From JAGWAJ01 sp965215155 (GTDB lineage: Bacteria; Acidobacteriota; Vicinamibacteria; Vicinamibacterales; UBA8438): a stretch of DNA of 64,000 nt. The position numbers and the translations under genes were made by a program. Positions 14,965 to 23,406 of this stretch are shown here, piece by piece (within the stretch, counting starts at the first letter, position 1; each line of letters begins with the position of its first letter). Location of the stretch: positions 1,612,001 to 1,676,000 of the forward strand of contig CBDCCY010000001.1 of assembly GCA_965215155.1 (NCBI GenBank), in the 5' to 3' direction. The notes below the pieces were generated by a model, which ran no database searches, was not told where the DNA came from, and was given only the letters and a program-made list of their open reading frames with translations.

Positions 14965-17406
14965 GTGCAGACGCAGCCGACGGCGAGCACGTTTCCGATC
15001 GCGGCCGCAGGTGCGGCGCTGCTGCTGGCAGCCGTCGCCCCGCCGTCGCTCGCCGGACCCGCCGCGGGGGCGGCGCCACGGGCCGAGACCTCCCAGCACC
15101 GGGCGACGCTCGACCGCTATTGCGTCACCTGCCACAACCAGCGGCTGCGCATCGCCGACCTCGCGCTCGACGCGGCCGACGTCGCGGCGGTCGGCCGCGA
15201 CGCGGCTACGTGGGAGAAGGTGGCGCGCAAGCTGCGCACGCGGACGATGCCGCCCTCGCGGCGGCCCCGGCCCGACGAGGCATCCTACGACGGCCTGGTC
15301 GCCTACCTCGAATCGGAGCTCGATGCGGCAGCGGCCGCGAAGCCCGACCCCGGCCGGCGGCCCGCGCTCCACCGGCTGAATCGCGCGGAGTACGCCAACG
15401 CGGTCCGCGACCTCCTCGGGCTCGATGTCGACGCCGCGGCTCTGCTGCCGCCGGACGACGCGAGCTACGGTTTCGACAACATCGGCGACGTGCTGCGCGT
15501 GTCGCCGGCGTTGCTGGACGGCTACCTCGATGCGGCGCGCACCGTCGCGACCCGCGCCGTCGGAGATCCGAGCCCGGCCGTCGAGCAGATCGTGCACCGC
15601 GTGCCTCCGGACCTGACGCAGGACCGGCGCCTCGACGGATTGCCGTTCGGCACGCGCGGCGGCTCGCGGATCGAGCGCTACTTCCCGGTCGGCGGGGAGT
15701 ACGACATCCAAGTGCGCCTGCAGCGGAACTTCATCGGCGGACGCATCATGGGGCTCACCGAGCCGCACGAGATCGAGATCGCGGTCGACGGCGAGCGGGT
15801 CGCGCTCTTCACGGTCGGGGGGCGCCGCGATGCGCCGGAGGCCCAGGCCGACGACGCCGAGGCGCGCCGGAGGCGCACCTACGGCGACCGCGAGGCCGAC
15901 GCCGGCCTCCGCGTGCGCGTGCCGCTCCAGGCGGGGCAGCGCGTGATCGGCGTCAGCTTCCTCGATCGGCCGGCAGCGCAGGTCGAGGGAACGCGGCTTC
16001 CCTACCTGCGCAGCTTCGCGATCCTCGGCGAGGCGACGGAGGGCTTGCCCCACGTAGACACGGTGGCGATTACCGGGCCGCACGGCGCGGCCGGCGGCGA
16101 GACGCCGTCCCGCGCGCGCGTCTTCACCTGTCGTCCCGCGAGCCGGGCGGACGAGCCGGCCTGCGCGCGCCGCATTTTCGAGAGGCTGGCCCGGCGCGCG
16201 TATCGCCGCCCGGTCACGGGGGCCGAGGTCGAGACGCTGCTCGACTTCTTCGAGGCGGGGCGCCGCGACGGGGACTTCGAGTCCGGCGTGCGCTTCGGGC
16301 TCCAGCGCCTCCTGATGAGCCCCGACTTCATTTTCCGCGTCGAGCGCGATCCGGCGGACGCCGGGCCGGGGACCGCCTACCGGGTCAGCGACCTGGAGCT
16401 GGCGTCGCGCCTGTCCTTCTTCCTGTGGAGCAGCGCGCCCGACGACGAGCTGTTGGCGCTGGCCGAGGACGGGCGGCTTCGCGAGCCGGGTGTGATCGAG
16501 GCGCAGGTGCGGCGAATGCTGGCCGACGCCCGGGCCTCGGCGCTCGTCGACAACTTCGCCGGACAGTGGCTGCACCTGCGGAACGTTCCGCACGCCGTGC
16601 CGGACACCCGCGTCTTCCCCGACTTCGACGACAACCTGCGCTCGGCGATGCGCCGCGAGACCGAATTGCTGTTCGAGACCATCGTGCGCGAGGATCGCAG
16701 CGTGCTCGACCTGCTGGGCGCGCGCTACACCTTCGTCAACGAGCGGCTGGCCCGGCACTACGGCATCCCGGGCATCTACGGCAGCCGCTTCCGCCGCATC
16801 GCGCTCGCGGACGACAGCGCCCGGGGCGGATTGCTGGGGCAGGCGAGCATCCAGATGGTGACGTCGTACCCCAACCGGACGTCGCCGGTGCTCCGGGGCA
16901 AGTGGCTCCTCGAGAACGTCCTCGGCACCGCGCCGCCGGATCCTCCCGCCGACGTGCCCGCGATCGAGGAGACGACCGCGGACGGGCAGGTGCGCTCCAT
17001 GCGGGAGGCGATGGTGCGGCACCGGGCCAACCCGGCCTGCGCGAGCTGCCATCAGGTGCTCGACCCGCTCGGCTTCGGGATGGAGCACTTCGACGCGGTC
17101 GGGGCGTGGCGCGACACCGAGGGGCCCAACCTGCCCGTGGACGCGACCGGCGCGCTGCCGGGGGGCGCCCGGTTCGACGGGCCCCGCGAACTCCGCGAGG
17201 CGCTGCTGCGCCGGCCCGAGTCGTTCGTCCGCGTGGTGGCGGAGCGCCTCCTCACCTACGCGCTCGGGCGCGGCGTGGAGCACTACGACTTGCCCGCCGT
17301 CCGCGCCGTCGCCCGGGCCGCCGCGGAGGACGACTACCGGTTTTCGGCCCTGGTCATGCGCATCGTCGAGAGCGTGCCGTTCCAGATGAGGAGGACCCCG
17401 TCATGA
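14965..17406 (+). CDS. PSD-type cytochrome c protein 2
   Basis: An 813-aa paralog of the protein at 1014-3551, starting at GTG 14965. It has a signal peptide, a CVTCH motif (53-57), DUF1587-like RLNRAEYANAVRDLLGL, a DUF1595-like RRAYRRPV segment, DUF1592 LASRLSFFLWSSAPDDELL, DUF1588 VNERLARHYGIP, a second heme site CASCH (692-696) and DUF1585 LTYALGRGVEHYDLPA. The two paralogs share domain order and many blocks but diverge in the middle. Its last codons overlap the DUF1552 start as ATGA. A GGGAG-like site lies just upstream of the GTG. A periplasmic redox role is inferred from the hemes. Confidence 0.88.
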   Translation: MQTQPTASTFPIAAAGAALLLAAVAPPSLAGPAAGAAPRAETSQHRATLDRYCVTCHNQRLRIADLALDAADVAAVGRDAATWEKVARKLRTRTMPPSRRPRPDEASYDGLVAYLESELDAAAAAKPDPGRRPALHRLNRAEYANAVRDLLGLDVDAAALLPPDDASYGFDNIGDVLRVSPALLDGYLDAARTVATRAVGDPSPAVEQIVHRVPPDLTQDRRLDGLPFGTRGGSRIERYFPVGGEYDIQVRLQRNFIGGRIMGLTEPHEIEIAVDGERVALFTVGGRRDAPEAQADDAEARRRRTYGDREADAGLRVRVPLQAGQRVIGVSFLDRPAAQVEGTRLPYLRSFAILGEATEGLPHVDTVAITGPHGAAGGETPSRARVFTCRPASRADEPACARRIFERLARRAYRRPVTGAEVETLLDFFEAGRRDGDFESGVRFGLQRLLMSPDFIFRVERDPADAGPGTAYRVSDLELASRLSFFLWSSAPDDELLALAEDGRLREPGVIEAQVRRMLADARASALVDNFAGQWLHLRNVPHAVPDTRVFPDFDDNLRSAMRRETELLFETIVREDRSVLDLLGARYTFVNERLARHYGIPGIYGSRFRRIALADDSARGGLLGQASIQMVTSYPNRTSPVLRGKWLLENVLGTAPPDPPADVPAIEETTADGQVRSMREAMVRHRANPACASCHQVLDPLGFGMEHFDAVGAWRDTEGPNLPVDATGALPGGARFDGPRELREALLRRPESFVRVVAERLLTYALGRGVEHYDLPAVRAVARAAAEDDYRFSALVMRIVESVPFQMRRTPS

Positions 17407-18761
17407 TCGTCACCCGGATGGCGCTGCCTCGGCGTACGTTTCTGCGGGGAGCCGGCGCGACGCTCGCCCTGCCGTTGCTCGACTCGATGGTGCCGGCGCT
17501 CTCCGCGCTGAGCCGGACCGCCGCCCGTCCCGTCCGGCGCCTGGGATTTCTCTATGTCCCGAACGGCGCCGACATGGAGACGTGGACGCCGGTCGGGGAG
17601 GGGGCCGACTTCGCCTTCTCGCCCACGCTCAGCGCCCTCGAGCCGTTCCGGCACCAGACTCTGGTCGTGAGCGGCCTCGCGCAGAAGCAGGCGAACGCCT
17701 TCAACGACGGCGCGGGGGACCACTCGCGGGGCACGGCCGCCTGGTTGAGCGGGGTCCATGCGAAGCGGACGGAAGGAGCCGACGTTCGCGTCGGGGTCAC
17801 CGCGGACCAGATCGCGGCGGCGGAGCTGGGCCGCGAGACGCAGCTCGCATCTCTCGAGCTGGCCCTGGAGACGATCGACCTGGTCGGGAACTGCGACAGC
17901 GGCTACGCCTGCGCCTACATGAACACGCTGTCGTGGCGCACACCGACGACGCCGCTGCCGGTCGAGACCGACCCGCGCAAGGTGTTCCGGCGCCTGTTCG
18001 GGAGCGGAGGCACGCCGGACGAGCGACTCTCGCGCCTGCAGGAGGACCGCAGCATCCTCGATTCCGTGCTCGGCGACGCCACCCGGCTGAAGCGGTCCGT
18101 CGGCCCGGCCGACGCCGGCCGGGTGACCGAGTACCTCGACGCGATCCGGGACGTCGAGCGCCGCATCCGGCGGACGGAGCGGCGCAACCTGGAGGCGCCG
18201 GCGGATCTCGCGATGCCGCTCGGTGTCCCCGACACCTTCGAGGAGCACATCGATCTGATGTTCGAGCTCCAGCTCCTCGCCTGGCAGGCCGACATCACGC
18301 GCGTGATCTCCTTCCTGATCGGCCGCGAGCTGAGCAACCGGACGTATCCGGCCATCGGCATCCCGGACTCGCACCACTCCGTCTCGCACCACCAGAACAA
18401 GCCGGAGAAGCGGGAGCAGATCGCGAAGATCAACGCCTACCACATCCAGCGGTTGACGCACTTCCTCGATCGGCTGCAGGCAACGCCGGACGGGGACGGG
18501 TCGCTGCTCGACCACACGATGCTGCTCTACGGCAGCGGGCTGTCGGACGGCAACCGGCACAACCACTCGCCGCTCCCGCTGCTGTTGCTCGGCGGCGCCG
18601 CGGGGCGGGTTCGGGGCGGCCGGCACCTGCGCTACGCGGAGGGCACGCCGATGACCAATCTGCTGCTGACGATGCTCGACAAGGTGGGTGTCCCGGTGGA
18701 GCGGCTCGGCGACAGCACCGGACAGTTGCCGCTCGCCCCGCGCTACCTGTCCGACGTCTGA
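17403..18761 (+). CDS. DUF1552 (HxxSHH) exported protein 2
   Basis: A 452-aa protein starting in the stop codon of the PSD cytochrome gene (ATGA). The N-terminus PRRTFLRGAGATLALPLLD is Tat-like. The family HxxSHH motif is at residues 325-330 (within DSHHSVSHH), followed by YGSGLSDGNRHN and VPVERLGDSTG. It is clearly paralogous to the protein at 3548-4900, with matching order of conserved blocks. Unlike the first copy, no ankyrin gene follows; the related ankyrin gene is divergent upstream. A stable hairpin follows the stop. Confidence 0.9.
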   Translation: MIVTRMALPRRTFLRGAGATLALPLLDSMVPALSALSRTAARPVRRLGFLYVPNGADMETWTPVGEGADFAFSPTLSALEPFRHQTLVVSGLAQKQANAFNDGAGDHSRGTAAWLSGVHAKRTEGADVRVGVTADQIAAAELGRETQLASLELALETIDLVGNCDSGYACAYMNTLSWRTPTTPLPVETDPRKVFRRLFGSGGTPDERLSRLQEDRSILDSVLGDATRLKRSVGPADAGRVTEYLDAIRDVERRIRRTERRNLEAPADLAMPLGVPDTFEEHIDLMFELQLLAWQADITRVISFLIGRELSNRTYPAIGIPDSHHSVSHHQNKPEKREQIAKINAYHIQRLTHFLDRLQATPDGDGSLLDHTMLLYGSGLSDGNRHNHSPLPLLLLGGAAGRVRGGRHLRYAEGTPMTNLLLTMLDKVGVPVERLGDSTGQLPLAPRYLSDV

Positions 18762-18801
18762 GTCGCCGACGGCCAGAGGGACGACGGCGCCCAGAAACCG
18801 A

Positions 18802-18835
18802 GAAGGGGGTGCGAGCCGAGGCTCGCACCCCCTTC
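18802..18835. terminator. Strong hairpin between convergent genes
   Basis: A perfect 15-bp inverted repeat (GAAGGGGGTGCGAGC and its complement) with a CGAG loop sits between the DUF1552 gene and the convergent secreted-protein gene. Its position suits a bidirectional terminator, although neither side has a clear T-tract. Confidence 0.6.
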
Positions 18836-18860
18836 GTCACGTACCGGTCGGCGAGTCCGC

Positions 18861-19841
18861 CTATTGACCGTCGTCCGCCGCCTCCCGCGCCTCCATGGCC
18901 CGGGCGCCCGAGAGCGAGCTGGCCATCGAGTAGTTGCCCTCGTGGCACGCGTACTCGTACAGCGGCTCGTCCGTCCGGCTCATCTCCACCAGCGCCGTCC
19001 AGGGCCGCGTCCAGCTGGTTGGATCGAGGACCGTGAACTCGTAGAGGAGCGTGTCGGCAGCGGCGCGCGTGAAGCGCTCGATCAGGCGGAGGTTGGCGCT
19101 CGACCCCCGCAGCGAGGTCTCGCCCAGGAAGTTCCGCGTCTCGACCACCAGCGTGTCCCCGTCCCAGCTCGCCCGCGAGTCGCCCGTCCACTGCCGCAAC
19201 TGCGCCGGCAGGTGCGCCCGCCCATCGAGCGGGATGATGCGCGCGTTGTGGACCATCTCGTTCAGGACGACCACGTGGTCGGCGGACTGGAAGATCTGGA
19301 CGTTGTTGTTGTAGGCGCTCGGCGTCATCGGCGGTCCGGAGTTGAAGCCGAGCAGGCAGCGCTCCGAGGCGCCGCGGTCCTCGGGGCCGTGGGCATGCCG
19401 GTTCCGGAGGAGCTGGCGCAGCTCCGCCCGCGCCGCCACCTCCGGCCGCACGGCCGGAATGCGCCCGTCGGGCGGATCGACGACCAGCGACGTGCGGTGC
19501 TCGGTCAGCGTGTGGCCGTGCTCGAACCAGACACGCACGGAGTAACCGAGTTGCGCACCGAGCGGGGCGTCCTCACGTTCCGACTCGTTCGCCGCGCGCG
19601 TCTCGGCGAGCTGCTGCTCCCACGCCGCCGCCTCCTCCGGGGTCAGCGTGGTCTTGCCGGCCAGCTCCTCCGGCCGCTCCATCGGGGTCGCGGTCGAGAA
19701 GTTCCAGACGCCCTGCAGGTCCGGCTGGCCGTCGGGAGTGCGGGGCAGGGCGTCCTGGCCCGCGGCCGCCGCCGGCGCGAAAGCCACGAGCGCCAGCACG
19801 AGTCCTACGCCGCCGCCCGACGCGATGCATCGATGGCGCAT
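18861..19841 (-). CDS. Secreted hypothetical protein, tandem paralog B
   Basis: A 326-aa protein with a signal peptide (cleavage near AAAAGQD) and a GGAGG site four bases before the ATG. The mature start LPRTPDGQPDLQGVWNFST is a signature of a multi-copy acidobacterial family of unknown function. Further blocks include RCLLGFNSGPPMTPSAYNNN, FQSADHVVVLNEMVHNAR and a C-terminal EYACHEGNYSMASSLSGAR. It is the same length as its upstream neighbour and nearly identical in several blocks, so the pair arose by tandem duplication. No catalytic motif is recognised. A beta-rich envelope protein is likely. Confidence 0.82.
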   Translation of the reverse strand: MRHRCIASGGGVGLVLALVAFAPAAAAGQDALPRTPDGQPDLQGVWNFSTATPMERPEELAGKTTLTPEEAAAWEQQLAETRAANESEREDAPLGAQLGYSVRVWFEHGHTLTEHRTSLVVDPPDGRIPAVRPEVAARAELRQLLRNRHAHGPEDRGASERCLLGFNSGPPMTPSAYNNNVQIFQSADHVVVLNEMVHNARIIPLDGRAHLPAQLRQWTGDSRASWDGDTLVVETRNFLGETSLRGSSANLRLIERFTRAAADTLLYEFTVLDPTSWTRPWTALVEMSRTDEPLYEYACHEGNYSMASSLSGARAMEAREAADDGQ

Positions 19842-19908
19842 ATTGCCTCCTGGAATGGCAGCGCGGCAGCGGCCGGGCCCCCTCGTCGGGGCGGCTGCCG
19901 CAGATTTC

Positions 19909-20889
19909 CTATTGGCCGTCGTCCGCCGCCTCCCGCGCCTCCATGGCGCGGGCACCGGAGAGCGAGCTCGCCATCGAGTAGTTGCCCTCGTGGCACGCGT
20001 ACTCGTAGAGCGGCTCGTCCGTCCGCGACATCCGGACCTGTGCCGTCCAGGGCCCGGTCCACGACGTCGGGTCGCTGACCGTGAACTCGTAGAGCAGCGC
20101 ATCGGGTCCGGCACGGCGAAAGCGCTCGACCAGGTGCATGTTGGCGCTCGACCCGCCGAGCGAGGTCTCGCCGAGGAAGTTGCGCGTGGTGATGACGAGC
20201 GTGTCGCCGTCCCAGCTCGCGCGCGAGTCGCCCACCCACTGCCGGAGATCGGCCGGCAGGTGCGGCCGCCCGTCGAGCGGGATGACCCGCGCGTTGTGGA
20301 CCATCTCGTTCAGGATGACCACGTGGTCGGCGGACTGGAAGATCTGGACGTTGTTGTTGTAGGCGCTCGGCGTCATCGGCGGCCCGGAGTTGAAGCCGAG
20401 GAGGCAGCGCTCGGAGATGCCGCGGTCCTCGGGGCCGTGGGCGTGGCGCCCGCGCAGGATGCCGGTCAGTTGCCGCCGGGCCTCCACCTCCGGCCGGACG
20501 GCCGGAATGCGTCCGTCGGGCGGGTCGACGACCAGCGACGTGCGGCGCTCCTCCAGCGTGTCGCCCCACTCGAACCAGATGCGCAGGCTGTAGCCGACGC
20601 GCGCCTCGAGCGGCGCCGTCTCGAGCTCCGACTCCAGCCCGGCGCGCTCGACGGCGAGGGTCGCCTCCCACTCCGCCGCCTCCTCCGGGGTCAGCGTGGC
20701 CTTGCCGGCCAGCTCCGGCGGCCGTTCCATGGGCGTCGCCGTCGAGAAGTTCCAGACGCCTTGCAGGTCGGGCTGGCCGTCGGGCGTGCGCGGCACTTCA
20801 CCCTGGCCGGCGGCAACGGCCGGCGCCAGGGCCAGCGCGGCGAATGCGAGTCCGACGACGCTCGGGAACGCCAAGGATCGACACGTCAT
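19909..20889 (-). CDS. Secreted hypothetical protein, tandem paralog A
   Basis: A 326-aa protein with a signal peptide ending near AVAAGQG and a GGAGG site seven bases before the ATG at 20889. It shares the TPDGQPDLQGVWNFSTATP start, the FNSGPPMTPSAYNNN block, and a 36-residue C-terminus identical to its downstream paralog. It differs mainly at residues 75-115 (for example WFEWGDTLEERRTSL). As the upstream copy it probably carries the pair's promoter; an extended -10-like TGGTACAAT lies about 70 bp upstream. No function is known for the family. Confidence 0.82.
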   Translation of the reverse strand: MTCRSLAFPSVVGLAFAALALAPAVAAGQGEVPRTPDGQPDLQGVWNFSTATPMERPPELAGKATLTPEEAAEWEATLAVERAGLESELETAPLEARVGYSLRIWFEWGDTLEERRTSLVVDPPDGRIPAVRPEVEARRQLTGILRGRHAHGPEDRGISERCLLGFNSGPPMTPSAYNNNVQIFQSADHVVILNEMVHNARVIPLDGRPHLPADLRQWVGDSRASWDGDTLVITTRNFLGETSLGGSSANMHLVERFRRAGPDALLYEFTVSDPTSWTGPWTAQVRMSRTDEPLYEYACHEGNYSMASSLSGARAMEAREAADDGQ

Positions 20890-20959
20890 GGAGTACCTCC
20901 TGGACCGTTGCGGCAGCGGTTTCCGGCACGCTCGGGCGACGCTTCGGTTGGAAGGCGGA

Positions 20960-20968
20960 ATTGTACCA
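20960..20968 (-). promoter_or_regulatory. Extended -10-like element for the tandem paralogs
   Basis: The minus strand reads TGGTACAAT, a TGn motif joined to a five-of-six -10 hexamer, about 70 bp before the ATG at 20889. No good -35 hexamer is present, as expected for an extended -10 promoter. Prediction only. Confidence 0.35.
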
Positions 20969-20997
20969 GACGTCGGGGCGCGCGGCCCCTCGCCCGG

Positions 20998-21027
20998 TTG
21001 CGCCGGCCGGCCCGAATCACTTACGAT
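20998..21027 (+). promoter_or_regulatory. Weak promoter-like pair for the 172-aa protein gene
   Basis: TTGCGC (20998-21003) and TACGAT (21022-21027) are separated by 18 bp and lie about 40 bp before the GTG at 21066. Each matches consensus only in part. Confidence 0.28.
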
Positions 21028-21065
21028 CCGGGTTCGGTGTCTGGCACCAATCCGAAGGAGTGAAC

Positions 21066-21584
21066 GTGTTCCGCATGAAGAGACTAGGACTCGCACTGCT
21101 CGTGTTCGCTCTGGCTGCCGCGCCGGCCGCCGCCGGCGGGGAGCAGCAGGCGGCGGCCCCCGCGGCTGACGTCGATCAACTGTTGGCGGAGTTCGGGCGC
21201 GGAGCCAGTGGTTTCGGGGCCACCTTTCTCCTCGTGCACCTGAACGACCTGACCACCGACGCCCTGTTCGACGCGCCGCTCAAGTACTCCCTGCGCGCCC
21301 AGGCCCGCACCCGGACCATGTTCTACGTGCAGGGCGCGGCCGACGCGGACACGGAGCTGAACCTCGATTTCCGCGTGCAGCAGGGGGCCGAGAACTTCGA
21401 GGCGCAGACCACGAACATCATCAACTTCGAGCACGGACTGCGCGTCTCGGCCGGCGACGAGATTCGAGGCATCATCGCCGCCGAGGGGCTGTTCGACGCG
21501 CGTTCGACCATCATCGTCTACTATGGCGGCCTGCGCGTCGAGTTCACGTTCCCGCCCGACGTGGTCGTCAAGATCGCTGGCTAG
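21066..21584 (+). CDS. Secreted hypothetical protein (172 aa)
   Basis: The GTG at 21066 is preferred because AAGGAG lies five bases upstream; the next in-frame ATG is at 21075. A signal peptide (RLGLALLVFALAAAPAAAGG) is followed by about 145 residues rich in beta-strand-forming sequence, such as ATFLLVHLNDLTTDALFD, AQARTRTMFYVQGAADAD and RSTIIVYYGGLRVEF. No cysteines, hemes or catalytic motifs are seen and I recognise no family. It is divergent from the tandem paralogs and lies 70 bp before the first FG-GAP gene, from which a 10-bp inverted repeat separates it. It is probably periplasmic. Confidence 0.65.
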   Translation: MFRMKRLGLALLVFALAAAPAAAGGEQQAAAPAADVDQLLAEFGRGASGFGATFLLVHLNDLTTDALFDAPLKYSLRAQARTRTMFYVQGAADADTELNLDFRVQQGAENFEAQTTNIINFEHGLRVSAGDEIRGIIAAEGLFDARSTIIVYYGGLRVEFTFPPDVVVKIAG

Positions 21585-21603
21585 CAGTCCGCGCCGCAAA
21601 CCC

Positions 21604-21630
21604 GGAACGGCCGTCCGGAGCGGCCGTTCC
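21604..21630 (+). terminator. Hairpin after the 172-aa protein gene
   Basis: A perfect 10-bp inverted repeat (GGAACGGCCG / CGGCCGTTCC) with a 7-nt loop lies 19 bp after the stop at 21584. There is no T-tract, so termination is uncertain; it ends only 24 bp before the FG-GAP gene. Confidence 0.4.
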
Positions 21631-21654
21631 GTGCGATCACGCGCTGCACGGGCG

Positions 21655-23394
21655 ATGATGACCGTTCGGGCCGGTCTGTCCGCACACCTCCTCGCCGCGG
21701 GGCTCCTCCTCGCTCCCGTCCCCTCCCTGTCCGCCGGTCAGGACTGGTTCACGGAGCGGGCGGCATCCTCGGGGCTCGACTTCGTCCACTTCAACGGGAT
21801 GTCGGGGGAGTACTACTTCGAGGAGATGGTCGGCTCGGGGGTCGCGCTGCTCGACTACGACAACGACGGCGACCTCGACGTCTACCTGGTGCAGGGGGCG
21901 ATGCTCGGAGAGGGCAAGACGCTGGCCGACGCGCTGATCCCGCCCGCGATGGCGTTGCCGCTGGCCGACCGGCTCTACCGCAACGACCTGACGGTTGCGG
22001 CCGACGGAACGCGGACACTCCGCTTCACCGACGTGACGGCGGAGAGCGGCCTCGACGTCCGCGAGTACGGCATGGGCGCCGCGACCGGAGACTTCGACAA
22101 CGACGGCTGGATCGACCTCTACCTGACCCGCCGGGGGCCCGACCGGTTGTTCCGCAACAACGGCGACGGCACGTTCACCGATGTCTCGGAGCGCGCGGGC
22201 ACGCGCCAGCCCGGCTGGAGCATCTCGGCCTCCTTCGTCGACTTCGACCGGGACGGCTGGCTCGATCTCTACGTCGGAAACTACGTCGACCACGACCCGG
22301 ATCGCGAGTGCACGACGGATCTCGGCGCCCGCGAGTACTGCGGCCCGCAGGGCTTCATGCCGGTGCCCGACCGTCTCTACCGCAACCGGGGCGACGGGAC
22401 GTTCGCCGACGTCTCCGCCGGCGCCCAGGTGGCGCGCGAGTACGGGCCGGCGATGGGCGTCGTCGCCGCCGATCTCGACGCCGACGGCTGGCCGGACCTG
22501 TACGTTGCCAACGACATGCAGGAAAACCAGCTCTGGATCAACCGCCAGGACGGCACCTTCCTCAACGACGCGCTGCTGGCCGGGGTGGCGCTCAACCAGG
22601 CGGGCGCGGTCGAAGCCGGCATGGGCGTCGACGCGGGAGACATCGACAACGACGGCGACGACGACCTGTTCCTGACCCACCTCGAGGCGCAGACCAACAC
22701 GCTCTACGTGAACGACGGCGCCGGGATGTTCGAAGACCGCAGCACGATGTCGGGGCTCGGAGCGACCAGCGTCCCCTCGACCGGCTTCGGCGCCCTCTGG
22801 TTCGACTACGACAATGACGGCTGGCTCGACGTGCTGGCCGTCAACGGCGCCGTCACGACCATCAAGGAGCTGGTCGAGGCCGGCGATCCCCATCCCCTCC
22901 GCCAAGCCAACCAGTTGTTCCGGAACCTGGGGGGCGGGCGCTTCGCGGACGTCACGGCCGAGGCCGGCGCGGCCTTCGCGCTGTCCGAGGTGAGTCGGGG
23001 CGCGGCCTTCGGCGACCTCGACAACGACGGCGACACGGACGTCGTCGTGACGAACAACGCCGGGCCGGTCCGTCTGCTCGTGAACAACGTGGGCAGCCGC
23101 AATCGCTGGCTCGGATTGCGGCTCGTCGGGGGGAACCCGCCCCGCGACATGCTCGGGGCGCGCGTCGGCGTCTTCCGGGCGGAAGGGCCGCCGTTGTGGC
23201 GGCGTGCCCGGACGGACGGAAGCTACGCCTCCGCCCACGATCCGCGCGTGCTCGTCGGGTTGGGGTCGGCTGCGTCGGTCGAACGCGTGCAGGTCATCTG
23301 GCCGAGCGGACGCGTCGAGGAGTGGACCGGCGTCGCCGCCAACCAGTGGCTGACGTTGACGGAAGGGACGGGGGCGGAGCGGAGCGCCCCGTAG
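21655..23394 (+). CDS. Secreted FG-GAP/ASPIC-UnbV (CRTAC1-like) protein 1
   Basis: A 579-aa protein starting at ATG 21655 (a second ATG follows at 21658). A signal peptide ends near SLSAGQD. The body holds repeated FG-GAP units with calcium-type loops such as DYDNDGDLDVYL, DFDNDGWIDLYL, DIDNDGDDDLFL and DLDNDGDTDVVV, consistent with a beta-propeller. The C-terminal ASPIC/UnbV domain runs from NRWLGLRLVGG to VQVIWPSGRVEEW. Such proteins are thought to bind ligands or surfaces; no enzyme activity is established. It precedes the TPR gene by 12 bp and pairs with it. It resembles the protein at 30016-31788, including the FVHFNGMSGE segment. Confidence 0.9.
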   Translation: MMTVRAGLSAHLLAAGLLLAPVPSLSAGQDWFTERAASSGLDFVHFNGMSGEYYFEEMVGSGVALLDYDNDGDLDVYLVQGAMLGEGKTLADALIPPAMALPLADRLYRNDLTVAADGTRTLRFTDVTAESGLDVREYGMGAATGDFDNDGWIDLYLTRRGPDRLFRNNGDGTFTDVSERAGTRQPGWSISASFVDFDRDGWLDLYVGNYVDHDPDRECTTDLGAREYCGPQGFMPVPDRLYRNRGDGTFADVSAGAQVAREYGPAMGVVAADLDADGWPDLYVANDMQENQLWINRQDGTFLNDALLAGVALNQAGAVEAGMGVDAGDIDNDGDDDLFLTHLEAQTNTLYVNDGAGMFEDRSTMSGLGATSVPSTGFGALWFDYDNDGWLDVLAVNGAVTTIKELVEAGDPHPLRQANQLFRNLGGGRFADVTAEAGAAFALSEVSRGAAFGDLDNDGDTDVVVTNNAGPVRLLVNNVGSRNRWLGLRLVGGNPPRDMLGARVGVFRAEGPPLWRRARTDGSYASAHDPRVLVGLGSAASVERVQVIWPSGRVEEWTGVAANQWLTLTEGTGAERSAP

Positions 23395-23406
23395 TCGGGA
23401 GGGACG

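Larger units (their letters stand above)
18861..20889 (-). repeat. Tandem gene duplication, unit about 1,048 bp
   Basis: Two 981-bp genes stand head to tail with a 67-bp spacer. Nucleotide identity is patchy. Blocks at the 3' end and around 19250-19370 versus 20297-20417 differ at only a few bases, while the 5' third is much more divergent. This mosaic suggests gene conversion or strong local constraint. Confidence 0.75.

Noticed and set aside
14931..17402. Plus-strand frame running into the second DUF1552 gene as one 1,276-codon frame
   Set aside because: The part before 17403 is a shadow of the PSD cytochrome frame. DUF1552 starts at its own Tat signal at 17403.
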